DNA of 64,000 bases from Planctomycetota bacterium (GCA_029259715.1 JAJDEP010000016.1:62001-126000); one strand, 5' to 3'. Numbered from the stretch's first letter, positions 15,183-24,525 are shown. Translations and numbers: made by a program. Notes: a model not told the origin generated them from the letters alone.

Positions 15183-16145
15183 TCAGGCGGTCACGTGGAA
15201 GCGGTCCACCAGCAACCGGCTGCGTTGCTCGAGGTCGGCGGGGTGGGGCACGGCCAGCACCGGTCGCGCGGCCTCACGCATGACCGCGTAGGCGACGCTG
15301 CCGAGCACGGCGCTCGAGAGTTTGCCGCGGCCCTGGGTGCCCATGACGATCAGATCGGTGTCGGCCTGCCGGTCGAGGATGGCTTGCACCGGCGGCTCGT
15401 CCACCAGCTCGCAGGAGATCTCCACCGCCTCGGTCGGGCACTCGGCCAGGAAGGCCTCGAGGGCGGCTTCGGCCCCGACGCGACAGTGCTCGATCTCGTC
15501 GAGCGAGGCGACGTAACCGGGCGCGCCGCCCCAGTTCACCGAGGGCGGGCCCACGGCGGCCGGGAGCTCCAGGGCGTGCAGCACCTTGATGGACGCCCCG
15601 AGGTGATGCGCGAGGCGTTCGGCCACGAGCACGGCGTGACGGCTGTCCTCGGAGAGATCGACGGGGACGAGCAGGCGCTTCGGCGCGACGCCGTCACCGG
15701 TCTGGCACCAGACCGGGCACGGCGAATGGGACATGAGCGCGCGGGCCGTGCTGCCGAAGTCGAGGATGCCGTGCCGATGGTGAGGGCCGATCACGATCAG
15801 CCCCGCGTCGATGGCCTGGGCCCGTCGCAGCAGCGCGCGGGCGGGCGATCCCGTCTCGACGCGCAACAGGTCCTTGAGTGGTGCGGGCGGGCCGTCGAAC
15901 TCCTCGAGCTCCGAGGCGATCAGGCCCCACACGTGACGGCGACGCTCGTCATCGAGGGCGAGCATGTCGGGCCCGGGGATGCCGACGCCGGCGAGGCCGG
16001 CGGACGGGATCGCGTGGACCAGCTCGGCGGGCGTCCCGAAGCGACGCGAGAGGGCCCATGCCAGGCGCACGGCCTCGGCGGAGTGGGTGCCGTCGACGAT
16101 GCCGACGACCAGGGGACGCATGAGGATGTCGTGGAGGTCAACCAT
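15183..16145 (-). CDS. Tandem universal stress protein (UspA family)
   Basis: 320 residues with two Usp domains: residues about 9-145 and 155-300. The nucleotide-binding G-2x-G-9x-G(S/T) type signature is complete in the second domain (VMGTQGRGKLSSAVLGSVAYAVM) and degenerate in the first (VIGPHHRHGILDFGSTARALM). Usp proteins bind ATP or other ligands and accumulate during stress or growth arrest. ATG at 16143-16145 is used; its Shine-Dalgarno AGGAGG is only one base away, so the start could be the ATG at 16121. The stop lies one base from the convergent GIY-YIG stop. Confidence 0.85.
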   Translation of the reverse strand: MVDLHDILMRPLVVGIVDGTHSAEAVRLAWALSRRFGTPAELVHAIPSAGLAGVGIPGPDMLALDDERRRHVWGLIASELEEFDGPPAPLKDLLRVETGSPARALLRRAQAIDAGLIVIGPHHRHGILDFGSTARALMSHSPCPVWCQTGDGVAPKRLLVPVDLSEDSRHAVLVAERLAHHLGASIKVLHALELPAAVGPPSVNWGGAPGYVASLDEIEHCRVGAEAALEAFLAECPTEAVEISCELVDEPPVQAILDRQADTDLIVMGTQGRGKLSSAVLGSVAYAVMREAARPVLAVPHPADLEQRSRLLVDRFHVTA

Positions 16146-16147
16146 GC

Positions 16148-16162
16148 CTCCTACGCTAGGAG
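16148..16162. promoter_or_regulatory. Inverted repeat overlapping the ribosome site of the universal stress gene
   Basis: CTCCTA-CGC-TAGGAG: a six-base stem with a three-base loop directly before the start codon. In the leftward mRNA its 3' arm is the AGGAG itself, so the stem could mask it; it might instead be half of an operator. Confidence 0.3.
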
Positions 16163-16306
16163 CGTCGGCGGATCCGGGACATGGGCCCAAGAGCGCAGGG
16201 CGATCGATTCCATCGCGTAGGTCCGGTGACCAGCCGGAAGGGCGGTAGAATCCCGGGGCCGCGCGCTCGCTGTGTGCGGTCACGGAGCGGCCGATGGCGG
16301 CCCTGG

Positions 16307-17275
16307 ATGCCCATGCAGAGGAACCGTTTCTCGATGCTGGCCGCAGCGTGCGTTGCCCTCGCGGCGACGACGTTGCCGGGCCCTGCGGGCGCCGCGGATG
16401 AACCGGCCTCCCGCATCGCAGCCGGCGTCTTGGCCGGCGCCACCGATGACGACGCGCACGTCGCGCCGCGGGGCGAACCGCCCGTCATCAGCCTGACCAT
16501 CCCGGCAGGCGACCACGAGCTGGCGGGCACGTTGCGCCTGCCCGCCGCCGAGGGCGGGCCCTTTCCCGCGGCGGTGCTGGTGCACGGCTCGGGCTGCAGC
16601 ACCCGCGAGGGGCTGGGTTCCTTCGAGAGCCTGTGTCTCGAAGCCGGCGTGGCTGCGCTCGCCTTCGACCAGCAGGGCTGCGGCGATTCGACCGGCACGT
16701 TCCGCGGCTTCACCGTGGAGAACAGCGCCGAACTGTTCGCGGAGTTGGCCGTCGACGTGCGCCACGCCATGGACCTGCTGGCCGCCCGGCCCGAGGTCGA
16801 CGTCGAGCGACTGGGCCTTGTGGGAGGCAGCCAGGCCGGCTGGATCATGCCGCTCGCGGCCGACACCGACCCGCGCGTGGCGTTCATGGTCGTCGCGGGG
16901 GGGTGCGCCGTGTCGGTCGGCGAAGAGGCCTTCCACGGGTCACTCACCGGGGAAGGATCGCGCCTGGGGATCTCCATCGCGAAGGCCGACAAGCGCCTGC
17001 GTCGGTACGACGGCCCGCGGGGCTTCGATCCGCGCCCGGTGCTGGCCCGCGTCACCGCGCCCTCGTTGTGGTTGTTCGGTCGGCGCGACGACGTGATCCC
17101 GGTGCAGCCGTCCATCGACGCCATCAAGGAGGCGCGCATCGCCGGACGCGTCAACCACGAGGTGCACATCTTTCCCTATGGCGATCACGACATGCTCGAC
17201 CGCAGGACCGGCGAGCCCGTGCCGGCCGACCAAGTCGTGAAGGACTGGCTGCGCAAGCGGCGCATCATTCGCTGA
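16307..17275 (+). CDS. Secreted alpha/beta hydrolase (dienelactone-hydrolase/BAAT-like)
   Basis: 322 residues with a signal peptide (MLAAACVALAATTLPG, then AGAA). The hydrolase fold is recognisable: oxyanion region VLVHGSGCS, QQGCGDSTG, nucleophile elbow LVGGSQAGWIMPLA (Ser in GGSQAG), acid in FGRRDDVIP, and the histidine in YGDHDML. Substrate is unknown; relatives are annotated as dienelactone hydrolase or prolyl-oligopeptidase-like. ATG 16307 or 16313 both suit the signal peptide; the frame runs farther upstream without one. Confidence 0.8.
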   Translation: MPMQRNRFSMLAAACVALAATTLPGPAGAADEPASRIAAGVLAGATDDDAHVAPRGEPPVISLTIPAGDHELAGTLRLPAAEGGPFPAAVLVHGSGCSTREGLGSFESLCLEAGVAALAFDQQGCGDSTGTFRGFTVENSAELFAELAVDVRHAMDLLAARPEVDVERLGLVGGSQAGWIMPLAADTDPRVAFMVVAGGCAVSVGEEAFHGSLTGEGSRLGISIAKADKRLRRYDGPRGFDPRPVLARVTAPSLWLFGRRDDVIPVQPSIDAIKEARIAGRVNHEVHIFPYGDHDMLDRRTGEPVPADQVVKDWLRKRRIIR

Positions 17276-17344
17276 GGCCGCATCGACTTGCGCCGCGAGG
17301 CGGCCCGTCGCGAACCGGGCCCGAGAGCGGACCGCCGGCTGGCC

Positions 17345-18421
17345 CTAGTTGCGGTAGACCGCGTGGCAGCTCTTGCAGTCGGCCTTGATGTCGGCGAACA
17401 GGGCGTCGGCCCGGGCGCGCGCCGCGCCGTCGACGGGTTCACCGGCGGAGCGACCCTGGCGGGCCGCGCGCAAGACCTGCACCAGCTCGGCGCTCGTGGC
17501 CCGGGAATCGTCGGCCCAACCGCGGAAGTCGTCGGGCCGCTGCCGCACCTCGTCGAGGGCCGCCAGCTGGGCGAACAACCCGGCGAGGACCTCGGCTTCG
17601 CGCAGCGGATCGATGTCGGGGTGGCCGGGGTCGACGGCCCATCCGGCCTTGCCCACGAGCTCGAGGGCGTCGTGGGTCCGCGGGATGGGGACCATGGACG
17701 CGCGCACCCCCTGCATCGGGTGGGCGGCGGGGAAGTCGAAGTCGTGCCCGGCCGAGTCGTCGGCGTCGGGCAGGTCGGCCCGGGCCACGGCGTCGTAGAG
17801 GCCCTCGTACTGGGGCGAGGTCCCCGACCACTGGGCCATCTCGGCCACGGCGGTCGCACGGGAGGCGCCGTCGAGGACCACGCGGCCGATGGCCGCCGCC
17901 GCCGGTCCGCGATGCTGGCCGTGGAAGCAGTGCACGTAGAACGGTGCCTCCTGTTCGCGGAAGGTCTTGGCCAGGTCAAGCTGCTGCTCGTCGGTGATGC
18001 CCCGGTATTGCAGCGGCAGGTGCACGTAGGTCATGCCGTGACGGGCGGCGGCCTCGGCGTCGGGGACCTTGCCGTCGACGCACAGGATCGTGCGGATGCC
18101 CAGGGCGGCCAGCTCGGCGAAGGCGGCCTCGTTCTCGGGCTCGCTGCCCGAGACGATGGCGTCGCTCAACCGGTAGACGTTGTGGAGGCCGGGCAGCTCG
18201 CGGGGAGCGCTCGCGGGCAGGTCGACGGAGAGGGCCAGGTCGGAGGCCGGGCCGACGAACTCCACGGGGGGTGCCGGGCCGTCGCTGTCGTTGCCGGCGC
18301 AGGCCGCCAACGAGAAAGCCGCGGCGGCCAGGAGCAGGAAGGCCATCCGCGGCAAGGAGCCCGATCGGTGAGCGCAGCGCGAATTCGCGGTCGGAGAGGG
18401 GCGACGGCCGGAAGGGTGCAT
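17345..18421 (-). CDS. Dual-specificity-phosphatase / class II cytochrome c fusion lipoprotein
   Basis: 358 residues. A lipoprotein signal ends at SLAAC (Cys41). Residues 75-220 are a Cys-dependent phosphatase domain with general-acid Asp in CVDGKVPD (Asp116) and the P-loop HCFHGQHRG (C165-x5-R171). Residues about 230-358 are helical and end in CKSCH (Cys349, Cys352, His353) five residues from the C-terminus, where the heme site of cytochromes c' and c-556 sits. Cytochromes c' bind nitric oxide, and the divergent neighbour is a nitric oxide reductase. Two starts are possible: 18421 (used) or 18346, which gives a compact lipoprotein signal. Confidence 0.75.
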   Translation of the reverse strand: MHPSGRRPSPTANSRCAHRSGSLPRMAFLLLAAAAFSLAACAGNDSDGPAPPVEFVGPASDLALSVDLPASAPRELPGLHNVYRLSDAIVSGSEPENEAAFAELAALGIRTILCVDGKVPDAEAAARHGMTYVHLPLQYRGITDEQQLDLAKTFREQEAPFYVHCFHGQHRGPAAAAIGRVVLDGASRATAVAEMAQWSGTSPQYEGLYDAVARADLPDADDSAGHDFDFPAAHPMQGVRASMVPIPRTHDALELVGKAGWAVDPGHPDIDPLREAEVLAGLFAQLAALDEVRQRPDDFRGWADDSRATSAELVQVLRAARQGRSAGEPVDGAARARADALFADIKADCKSCHAVYRN

Positions 18422-18580
18422 GGAGCTTCCCGAGGAGCGCTGCAGGGTGACCCTCCTAAGACGGCAACGGGCCCCCGGGGCGGACGCCCTTACCGTCGGC
18501 CCTTGTGCGTATGGCGGCTGCCCCCAGGGTGCGTAGCTTGACCCTTCGCCCTGCGCCATTGGTCCCACGAGGAACCCGCC

Positions 18581-20947
18581 ATGAGCGTCCCCGCGCCTTC
18601 CGATTCCGTGGCCGACGAGGCTGGTCCCCGCCAACGCCGGCTCTGGATCGGTCTGATCCTGCTGCTCCTGGCCTCCTTCGGGACGCTGCTCTACTTCGGC
18701 AACGAGATCTACCAGCAGGCGCCGCCCATCCCCGACCTCGTCGTGACGTCGTCGGGGGTCGAGGTGTTCACGGCGGACGACATCCTCGCGGGGCAGGACG
18801 TCTGGCGCACCATCGGCGGGCAGGAGCTGGGGTCGGTGTGGGGGCACGGCGCGTACACGGCGCCCGACTGGACGGCGGATTGGGTGCACCGCGAAGCGGT
18901 CTGGCTGCTCGAGCAATGGGCCCTCGGGGAGGGGGCCGGCTCCTACGACGCCCTCGACGTCGAGACGCAGGCCGCGCTGCAGGCCCGACTGCAGGCCGAG
19001 GTGCGCGAGAACCGCTACGACGAGGCCACGGGCACGCTCACCATCTCCGACGTGCGGGCCGCGGCCATCGCCTCGTTGCGCGAGCACCATCGGGGTCTCT
19101 TCGGCGACGAATCCGCCTACGACGATCTGCGCGAGAGCTACGCCATGCCCGCGCGCACGGTGATCGACGACGCCGCCACCGACAAGCTCGCCGCCTTCTT
19201 CTTCTGGGCCAGCTGGGCCTGCGTGACCGAGCGCCCCGGCGCCGAGATCACCTACACCCACAACTGGCCGCCCGACGACCTGGTCGGCAACCGGCCCACG
19301 GGCCAGATCATCGTGGTCTCCGTGGCGAGCTTCGTGCTGCTGCTCGGCGGCATCGGCCTGCTGGCCTGGTACTACGCTGCCACCCGCCGCCGCTGGGAGG
19401 ACACGCATGTCGCGCCCCCGGCCGACCCGCTGCTGGGCATCAAAGTCACGCCGTCCATGCGCGCGACGCTCAAGTACTTCTGGGTCGTGGGCGCGCTGCT
19501 CGTCGTGCAGATGCTCACCGGCGTCATCGCGGCGCATTATGGCGTGGAGGGCAACGGCTTCTACGGCTTCGCGCTGTCCGACTGGGTGCCCTACTCGCTC
19601 GCGCGCACCTGGCACACGCAGCTCGGCATCTTCTGGATCGCCACGTCGTGGCTGGCCACGGGCCTCTTCCTGGTGCCCGCCGTCTCGGGACACGAACCGA
19701 AGTTCCAGCGGGCCGGCGTCAACTTCCTGTTCGTCTGCCTGATCATCATCGTCGGCGGGTCCATGGCCGGACAGGCCCTGGCCATCCACCAGAAGATCGG
19801 CGGCGGGACGAACTTCTGGTTCGGCCACCAGGGCTTCGAGTACGTCGACCTCGGCCGCTTCTGGCAGATCTTCCTGGTGGTGGGGCTGTTCCTCTGGCTC
19901 GGCCTGATGGTGCGCGCGCTCTGGCCGGCGCTGCGCAAGTCGAAGGGCGCCAACCGCCAGATGCTGGTCCTGTTCGTGCTCTCGTCGGGCGCCATCGCGC
20001 TGTTCTACTCGGCCGGCCTCATGTGGGGTCGCCACACCAACCTCGCCATCGCGGAGTACTGGCGCTGGTGGGTCGTGCACCTGTGGGTGGAGGGCTTCTT
20101 CGAGGTCTTCGCCGTGGTCGTGATCGCCTTCCTGTTCACGCGGCTCGGGCTGCTGCGCGTCGGTTCGGCGACCGCAGCGGTGTTGTTCACCTCCATCCTC
20201 TACCTGGCCGGCGGCGTGCTGGGCATGTTCCACCACCTCTACTTCACGGGCACCACGCCGGTGATCCTGGCGCTCGGCGGGACGTTCAGCGCGCTTGAGC
20301 TGATGCCCCTGGTGCTGATCGGCTACGAGGCCTACGAGCACCTGACCATGGTCCGCGCGGCCGGCTGGATGCGTCACTACAAGTGGCCCATCTACTGGTT
20401 CATCGCGGTGGCCTTCTGGAATCTCGTGGGCGCGGGGCTGTTCGGCTTCCTGATCAACCCGCCCATCGCGCTCTACTACATGCAGGGCCTCAACACGACG
20501 TCGGTCCACGGCCACACGGCGCTGTTCGGTGTCTACGGCATGCTCGGTATCGGCCTGACGTTGTTCTGCCTGCGCGGGCTGTTCATGAAGCAGCGCTGGC
20601 GCACGGGCGTGCTGGCCTTCGCGTTCTGGTCCATGAACATCGGCCTGGCGTTGATGGTGCTGCTCAGCCTGCTGCCGGTGGGCCTGGCCCAGACCTGGGC
20701 CTCCGTCGAGCACGGCATGTGGTACGCGCGCAGCGCCGAGTTCCTGCAGACGCCCCTGCTCGAGTGGTTGCGCTGGCTGCGTGCGCCCGGCGACACGATC
20801 TTCGCCGTGGGCATCCTGGCGGTGGGCTGGTTCGTGGTGGGCCTGTCGACGGGCTGGTCGCTGAAGGGCGAGCGCGAGGACGTGGTCGGTGGCACCGGAG
20901 ATGACGGAAACGCGGATGACGCGGGAGACGCGACCGCTGCATCCTGA
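18581..20947 (+). CDS. norZ: Quinol-dependent nitric oxide reductase (single-subunit qNOR)
   Basis: 788 residues. It reduces two NO to N2O at a heme-nonheme iron centre, drawing electrons from quinol, in the cytoplasmic membrane. TM1 (LWIGLILLLLASFGTLLYF) is followed by a long periplasmic domain (residues 45-235) characteristic of the fused NorC-like region, then about 13 helices. Metal ligands of the heme-copper-oxidase superfamily are present: ARTWHTQLGIFW, VHLWVEGFFEVFA (His and the NOR-specific Glu), GMFHHLYFTGTTP and TTSVHGHTALFG. GAGG eight bases before the ATG supports the start. Likely used for NO detoxification; no nir or nos genes are in view. Confidence 0.95.
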   Translation: MSVPAPSDSVADEAGPRQRRLWIGLILLLLASFGTLLYFGNEIYQQAPPIPDLVVTSSGVEVFTADDILAGQDVWRTIGGQELGSVWGHGAYTAPDWTADWVHREAVWLLEQWALGEGAGSYDALDVETQAALQARLQAEVRENRYDEATGTLTISDVRAAAIASLREHHRGLFGDESAYDDLRESYAMPARTVIDDAATDKLAAFFFWASWACVTERPGAEITYTHNWPPDDLVGNRPTGQIIVVSVASFVLLLGGIGLLAWYYAATRRRWEDTHVAPPADPLLGIKVTPSMRATLKYFWVVGALLVVQMLTGVIAAHYGVEGNGFYGFALSDWVPYSLARTWHTQLGIFWIATSWLATGLFLVPAVSGHEPKFQRAGVNFLFVCLIIIVGGSMAGQALAIHQKIGGGTNFWFGHQGFEYVDLGRFWQIFLVVGLFLWLGLMVRALWPALRKSKGANRQMLVLFVLSSGAIALFYSAGLMWGRHTNLAIAEYWRWWVVHLWVEGFFEVFAVVVIAFLFTRLGLLRVGSATAAVLFTSILYLAGGVLGMFHHLYFTGTTPVILALGGTFSALELMPLVLIGYEAYEHLTMVRAAGWMRHYKWPIYWFIAVAFWNLVGAGLFGFLINPPIALYYMQGLNTTSVHGHTALFGVYGMLGIGLTLFCLRGLFMKQRWRTGVLAFAFWSMNIGLALMVLLSLLPVGLAQTWASVEHGMWYARSAEFLQTPLLEWLRWLRAPGDTIFAVGILAVGWFVVGLSTGWSLKGEREDVVGGTGDDGNADDAGDATAAS

Positions 20948-20960
20948 CGGCGGGCCGTGC

Positions 20961-21914
20961 TCAGTCTTGCAGCAGGCCGCGCTCCGCGAGGAACGCATCG
21001 ACGGCGGCGCGCAGCTCGTCGGGGCGTTCCATCTGGATGAAGTGGCCGGTGTCGTCCCAGAGCTTCCAATCGAGGTCGGCGACGCGGGCCCGGACCCAGG
21101 TCTCGTACTCATCGGTCCACGCGGGTTGGCGCGCGAGCACGAGCAGCAGCGGGTGGCCCAGGGGGGCGTCGCTCCACGCGTCGGCGGCGAGCTGCGCGCG
21201 CGCCGCCCCGACGACCACGTGGTGCGGCGTGTCGAGCGCCATCTGCTTGAGCACCGCCTGATCCTCGGGGGACAGCGCCGAGGAGGCGCCCATGCCGTCC
21301 ATCATGGCGGCCATGGCGTCGCGCCAACCCGCACCAAGGAAGGGCGCGAAGAAGCCCTCGAAGTCCTCGGGCAGGAACTGGGGCTGCATCGCGCCGTCGA
21401 CGCCCACCAGGGCCGCCACGCGGTCGGGGTGGGCGCGGGCCAGGGCGAGCGAGACGGGCAGGCCGTTGGAGTGGCCCACCAGCACGGCGCGCTCGACGGC
21501 GGCGTCGTCCATGGCGGCGAGCACCGAGGCGGCCATGCGATCCATCGAGTACTCGAGCCGGGGCGCATCGCTCTTGCCATGACCGAAGACGTCGACGGCG
21601 AGCACGCGACGAACTTCGCCGCCGGCGGCGTTGCGCGACCACGCCGGCAGCTGGTGTCGCCAGGCCTCCGTGCTGCTCGCCCAACCGTGCACGAGCACGA
21701 GGGCCTCGGCGTCCAGCGGCCCCGCGTCGAGGTAGTGGATGCGGTGGCCTTCCCACGAGGCGTAGCGCTCGCGCGGCGGCTCGATCATGGCGTGCCTGAG
21801 CACGGTCGTGCAGGCCATGGTCGTGCCGAGGGCGAGCAGTACCGCGACCGCCGAGGCGAGGCGGGCGGGCCCGCCGAAGACGAGCAAGAAGCGATGCGAA
21901 CGTGACGGCGACAT
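20961..21914 (-). CDS. Alpha/beta hydrolase, lipoprotein or membrane-anchored
   Basis: 317 residues. An N-terminal hydrophobic segment ends in GTTMAC, a plausible lipobox. Fold landmarks: ALVLVHGWASSTEAW (oxyanion hole), AVDVFGHGKSDAP, nucleophile elbow LVGHSNGLPVSLA (Ser), and the catalytic His in WDDTGHFIQMERPDEL. This is the common alpha/beta hydrolase fold 1 group (esterases, epoxide hydrolases, haloperoxidases); substrate unknown. Downstream of it, the stop lies 14 bases from the convergent qNOR stop. The gap of 36 bases to the gene upstream suggests co-transcription. Confidence 0.85.
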   Translation of the reverse strand: MSPSRSHRFLLVFGGPARLASAVAVLLALGTTMACTTVLRHAMIEPPRERYASWEGHRIHYLDAGPLDAEALVLVHGWASSTEAWRHQLPAWSRNAAGGEVRRVLAVDVFGHGKSDAPRLEYSMDRMAASVLAAMDDAAVERAVLVGHSNGLPVSLALARAHPDRVAALVGVDGAMQPQFLPEDFEGFFAPFLGAGWRDAMAAMMDGMGASSALSPEDQAVLKQMALDTPHHVVVGAARAQLAADAWSDAPLGHPLLLVLARQPAWTDEYETWVRARVADLDWKLWDDTGHFIQMERPDELRAAVDAFLAERGLLQD

Positions 21915-21950
21915 GGTCGACCTCCAGTTGTCGGGCGGCGCCCCAGGATG

Positions 21951-24452
21951 TCAGCGCCGGATGCGTTCGGCCAGCACCCGCGCCCGTTCGGGATCGAGGG
22001 CCTCCAACTGCCGCAGCACCGAGACCGCTCGATGGGGCTCGACCTGCGCGTAACGCTCGCCCACGGCCAGCAGCAGCTCCGCGGCCGTGGCCGGGTCGAG
22101 GATCGGCAGCAGGTCGTTGGTGCGCACCTCCTTGATGTAGGCGCGCACGTCCTGCTCGCCGGACGGTTGGCCCGAGAGGGCGGCGAGGCGCACCTCGGAG
22201 AGGATGCGCGTGTCGCTGTTCGGCGGGACGTCCCGGGTCAGTCGGAGCGCCTCGCGACGGGAGAAGGCGAAGGGCAACAGCAGGTCGGCGGTGTGACGGA
22301 TGTCCATGTGCTGCAGGCGGCGGGTCATGGCCTCTGTCGCGAGCCGCTCCGTCGCCGGTTGCGTGCCGATGCGGAGGGGCCCGTTGGAACCGATCAGGAT
22401 CATGTTCCAGTTCACCGCCAGGCTGAACCCATGCGGGAACTCGAGCGAGAAGGCGCGCAGGATCGACTTGAGCGTCGTCACGTCCATGCTGAACAGGTTG
22501 ACCCAGCTGACGAAGAGCCCGTCGGGCTGCAGGCGTCGATTGGCCAGCGCAAAGAATTCCTGCGTGAACAGGTTGCCGGCACCGGCCAGCCAGGGGTGCG
22601 AAGGTTGCGAGACGATGGTGTCGTAGCGCCGGTCCTCGATGACGAGGGTGTTGCGCGCGTCGTTGAAGACGATCTCGACGCGCTCGTCGGTGAGCCAGGA
22701 GTCGCCCGGCGGCATGATCGAGGAGACGGCGCGCAGGACGGCGGGCTCCAACTCGACCACGCGGATCGACTCGAAGGCGCCGGCCGTGAGTGCGCCGGCC
22801 GTGGTGCCGCCGCCCAATCCGATGAGCAGGGCCGTGCGCGGGTCGGGGTGGAGCAGTGCGGGCAGCACCCCCAGCAGCGTCTCGGTGGGCGCCCGGCTGG
22901 CGAGGTCGCTGGGGTTGATGCTCGCCTCCGCCATGCCGTTCGTGAGCAGCCAGTACATGTCGTGCTTGTCGCGGATGACCGAGATCACGCCCGCCAGGCC
23001 CTCCTCGAAGTAGACCGTCTCGAGCGGCCCCGCGTTGCGCGTCCCGATGTTGTGGCTCGCGGCGGAGCGCACCAGGCCGGCGAGATTCAGCGGCGGCTGT
23101 AGCGCCGCCGTGGCGACGAGCGCCGCGATGAACAGCGCGAGGGCCGCGGTGGTGCGCGGGCGGCGGGGCCTGCGGAAGAGCCACACGGCCGGCAGGACGG
23201 TGGCCAGGCCGAGCGTGACCAGCAGCCCATCCGTGCCGACGTGGGGGATGAGCACGAATCCGGCGACGAGTGAGCCCGCGATGCCGGCCATGGTGTTGAG
23301 GGCCAGGGCCCGGCCCGTCTCAGGGCCCACGCCCCGCGCCGCCCCGCAGGCGAGCGTGAGCGACAGGGGGAACAGCGCACCGAACAGCAGCGTCGACGGT
23401 CCCAGCAGGGCGAGCATCATCGCGTAGTCGCCCACCTTGTGTGACCACCCGGCGGGCAACACGCCGCTCAGCGCGGCCGCCCACGCGGGATAGGACGACA
23501 GCGTGGTGCGGCTCGCGAGCAGCGTGGCACCGAGGACCAGCAGGCCGAACATGAGCAGGATCGCCGGTGAGCTCAGCCGATCCAGCCGCGAGCGGATCAT
23601 CCACGAGCCCGCGGCCATGCCGGTGAGGAACAGCGCCAGGATGGCGGCGAAGCCGTACAGCGTCGAGCCGGTGTGGATCGAGAGGACCTTGGTCCATCCG
23701 ACCTCGGCGGCGATGGCGCAGAACCCCGTCACGGCCAGGGCGGCCAGGGCGAGGGCCCGGTGCGGGTTCCCGTCGGCGGCTTCCGGCGACGCGCCGTTGA
23801 CGGACCGCGGTGGCGTGGCGTCTTCGTGGGCCGTGACCGGCGACGCGACGTCGGCGTCGCTCCGGCCCCGGGCCCGCCACGCGATGACCACGATGAGCGC
23901 GTTGATGGCCGCCGCCGCATAGGCCGCCCCGTCGAGCCCGACGCTCGGGATGAGCACGAAGCCCGCGAGGATGGCGCCGCCGACAGCGCCCGCCGTGTTC
24001 AGCGAGTAGAGGCCGCCGATGCGGCGCCCGAGATCGTGGGGCCCGCGGATGGTGATGGCGGCAGCCACGGGCAGCGTCGCGCCCATGCAGATGGTCGGCA
24101 GGGCCAGCAAGACCATGGTGACCACGAACTTGGTGGGCAGCGCGCCGCCGCCGAACGGCAGGGCCCCGACGACGGCGTCGAGCTGCAGCAGGAGCGGCAC
24201 GGAGGCCAGGCCGGCGAGCCCGATCAGGGCCTCGAGCACCGCGAGGGTACCGAGCGTTCGGGTGCGGTCGCGCGTCAGGCGCGCGCCCCACAAGCCGCCG
24301 CCCGCCAGGCCGAGGAAGAAGGCGGCGAGCACCGTCGCGACGGACGCGCTCGTCGACCCCATGCTCAGACCCAGGAGGCGCACCCACACCACCTGGTAGA
24401 CGAGGGCCGCGATCCCCGACAGGAACAGGAGCAGTGCGGTGATCGGATACAG
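21951..24452 (-). CDS. Spermidine-synthase-like fused membrane protein
   Basis: 833 residues. Two blocks of transmembrane helices (about residues 1-180 and 235-465) resemble the SpeE-associated membrane domain (LSGIAALVYQVVWVRLLGLSMGS near the start is diagnostic; repeat units carry PTICMGATLPV and PSTLLFGALFPLSL). The C-terminal part (about 490-740) has a Rossmann-like spermidine-synthase domain: LLIGLGGGTTAGAL, IRVVELEPAV, DARNTLVIEDRRYDTIVSQPSHPW. Polyamine synthesis is not certain; many such fusions have unknown substrates. The frame has no ATG upstream of the second helix half. CTG at 24452, eight bases after GAGG, gives the full first helix and is proposed as start; GTG at 24392 would truncate it. 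Confidence 0.75.
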   Translation of the reverse strand: MYPITALLLFLSGIAALVYQVVWVRLLGLSMGSTSASVATVLAAFFLGLAGGGLWGARLTRDRTRTLGTLAVLEALIGLAGLASVPLLLQLDAVVGALPFGGGALPTKFVVTMVLLALPTICMGATLPVAAAITIRGPHDLGRRIGGLYSLNTAGAVGGAILAGFVLIPSVGLDGAAYAAAAINALIVVIAWRARGRSDADVASPVTAHEDATPPRSVNGASPEAADGNPHRALALAALAVTGFCAIAAEVGWTKVLSIHTGSTLYGFAAILALFLTGMAAGSWMIRSRLDRLSSPAILLMFGLLVLGATLLASRTTLSSYPAWAAALSGVLPAGWSHKVGDYAMMLALLGPSTLLFGALFPLSLTLACGAARGVGPETGRALALNTMAGIAGSLVAGFVLIPHVGTDGLLVTLGLATVLPAVWLFRRPRRPRTTAALALFIAALVATAALQPPLNLAGLVRSAASHNIGTRNAGPLETVYFEEGLAGVISVIRDKHDMYWLLTNGMAEASINPSDLASRAPTETLLGVLPALLHPDPRTALLIGLGGGTTAGALTAGAFESIRVVELEPAVLRAVSSIMPPGDSWLTDERVEIVFNDARNTLVIEDRRYDTIVSQPSHPWLAGAGNLFTQEFFALANRRLQPDGLFVSWVNLFSMDVTTLKSILRAFSLEFPHGFSLAVNWNMILIGSNGPLRIGTQPATERLATEAMTRRLQHMDIRHTADLLLPFAFSRREALRLTRDVPPNSDTRILSEVRLAALSGQPSGEQDVRAYIKEVRTNDLLPILDPATAAELLLAVGERYAQVEPHRAVSVLRQLEALDPERARVLAERIRR

Positions 24453-24525
24453 CGTCGCGACCTCGCTCGGGGACGCCCGTCCGGTGGACGGGGAGAGGGG
24501 GGTCGAGTCTAGCGCCCGCCCCGGG

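Noticed and set aside
17345..21112. A 1255-codon leftward frame joining the phosphatase-cytochrome gene to sequence opposite the qNOR gene
   Set aside because: The upstream 900 codons are the antisense of a well-conserved qNOR and are His/Gln/Arg-rich; the real gene begins at 18421 or 18346.
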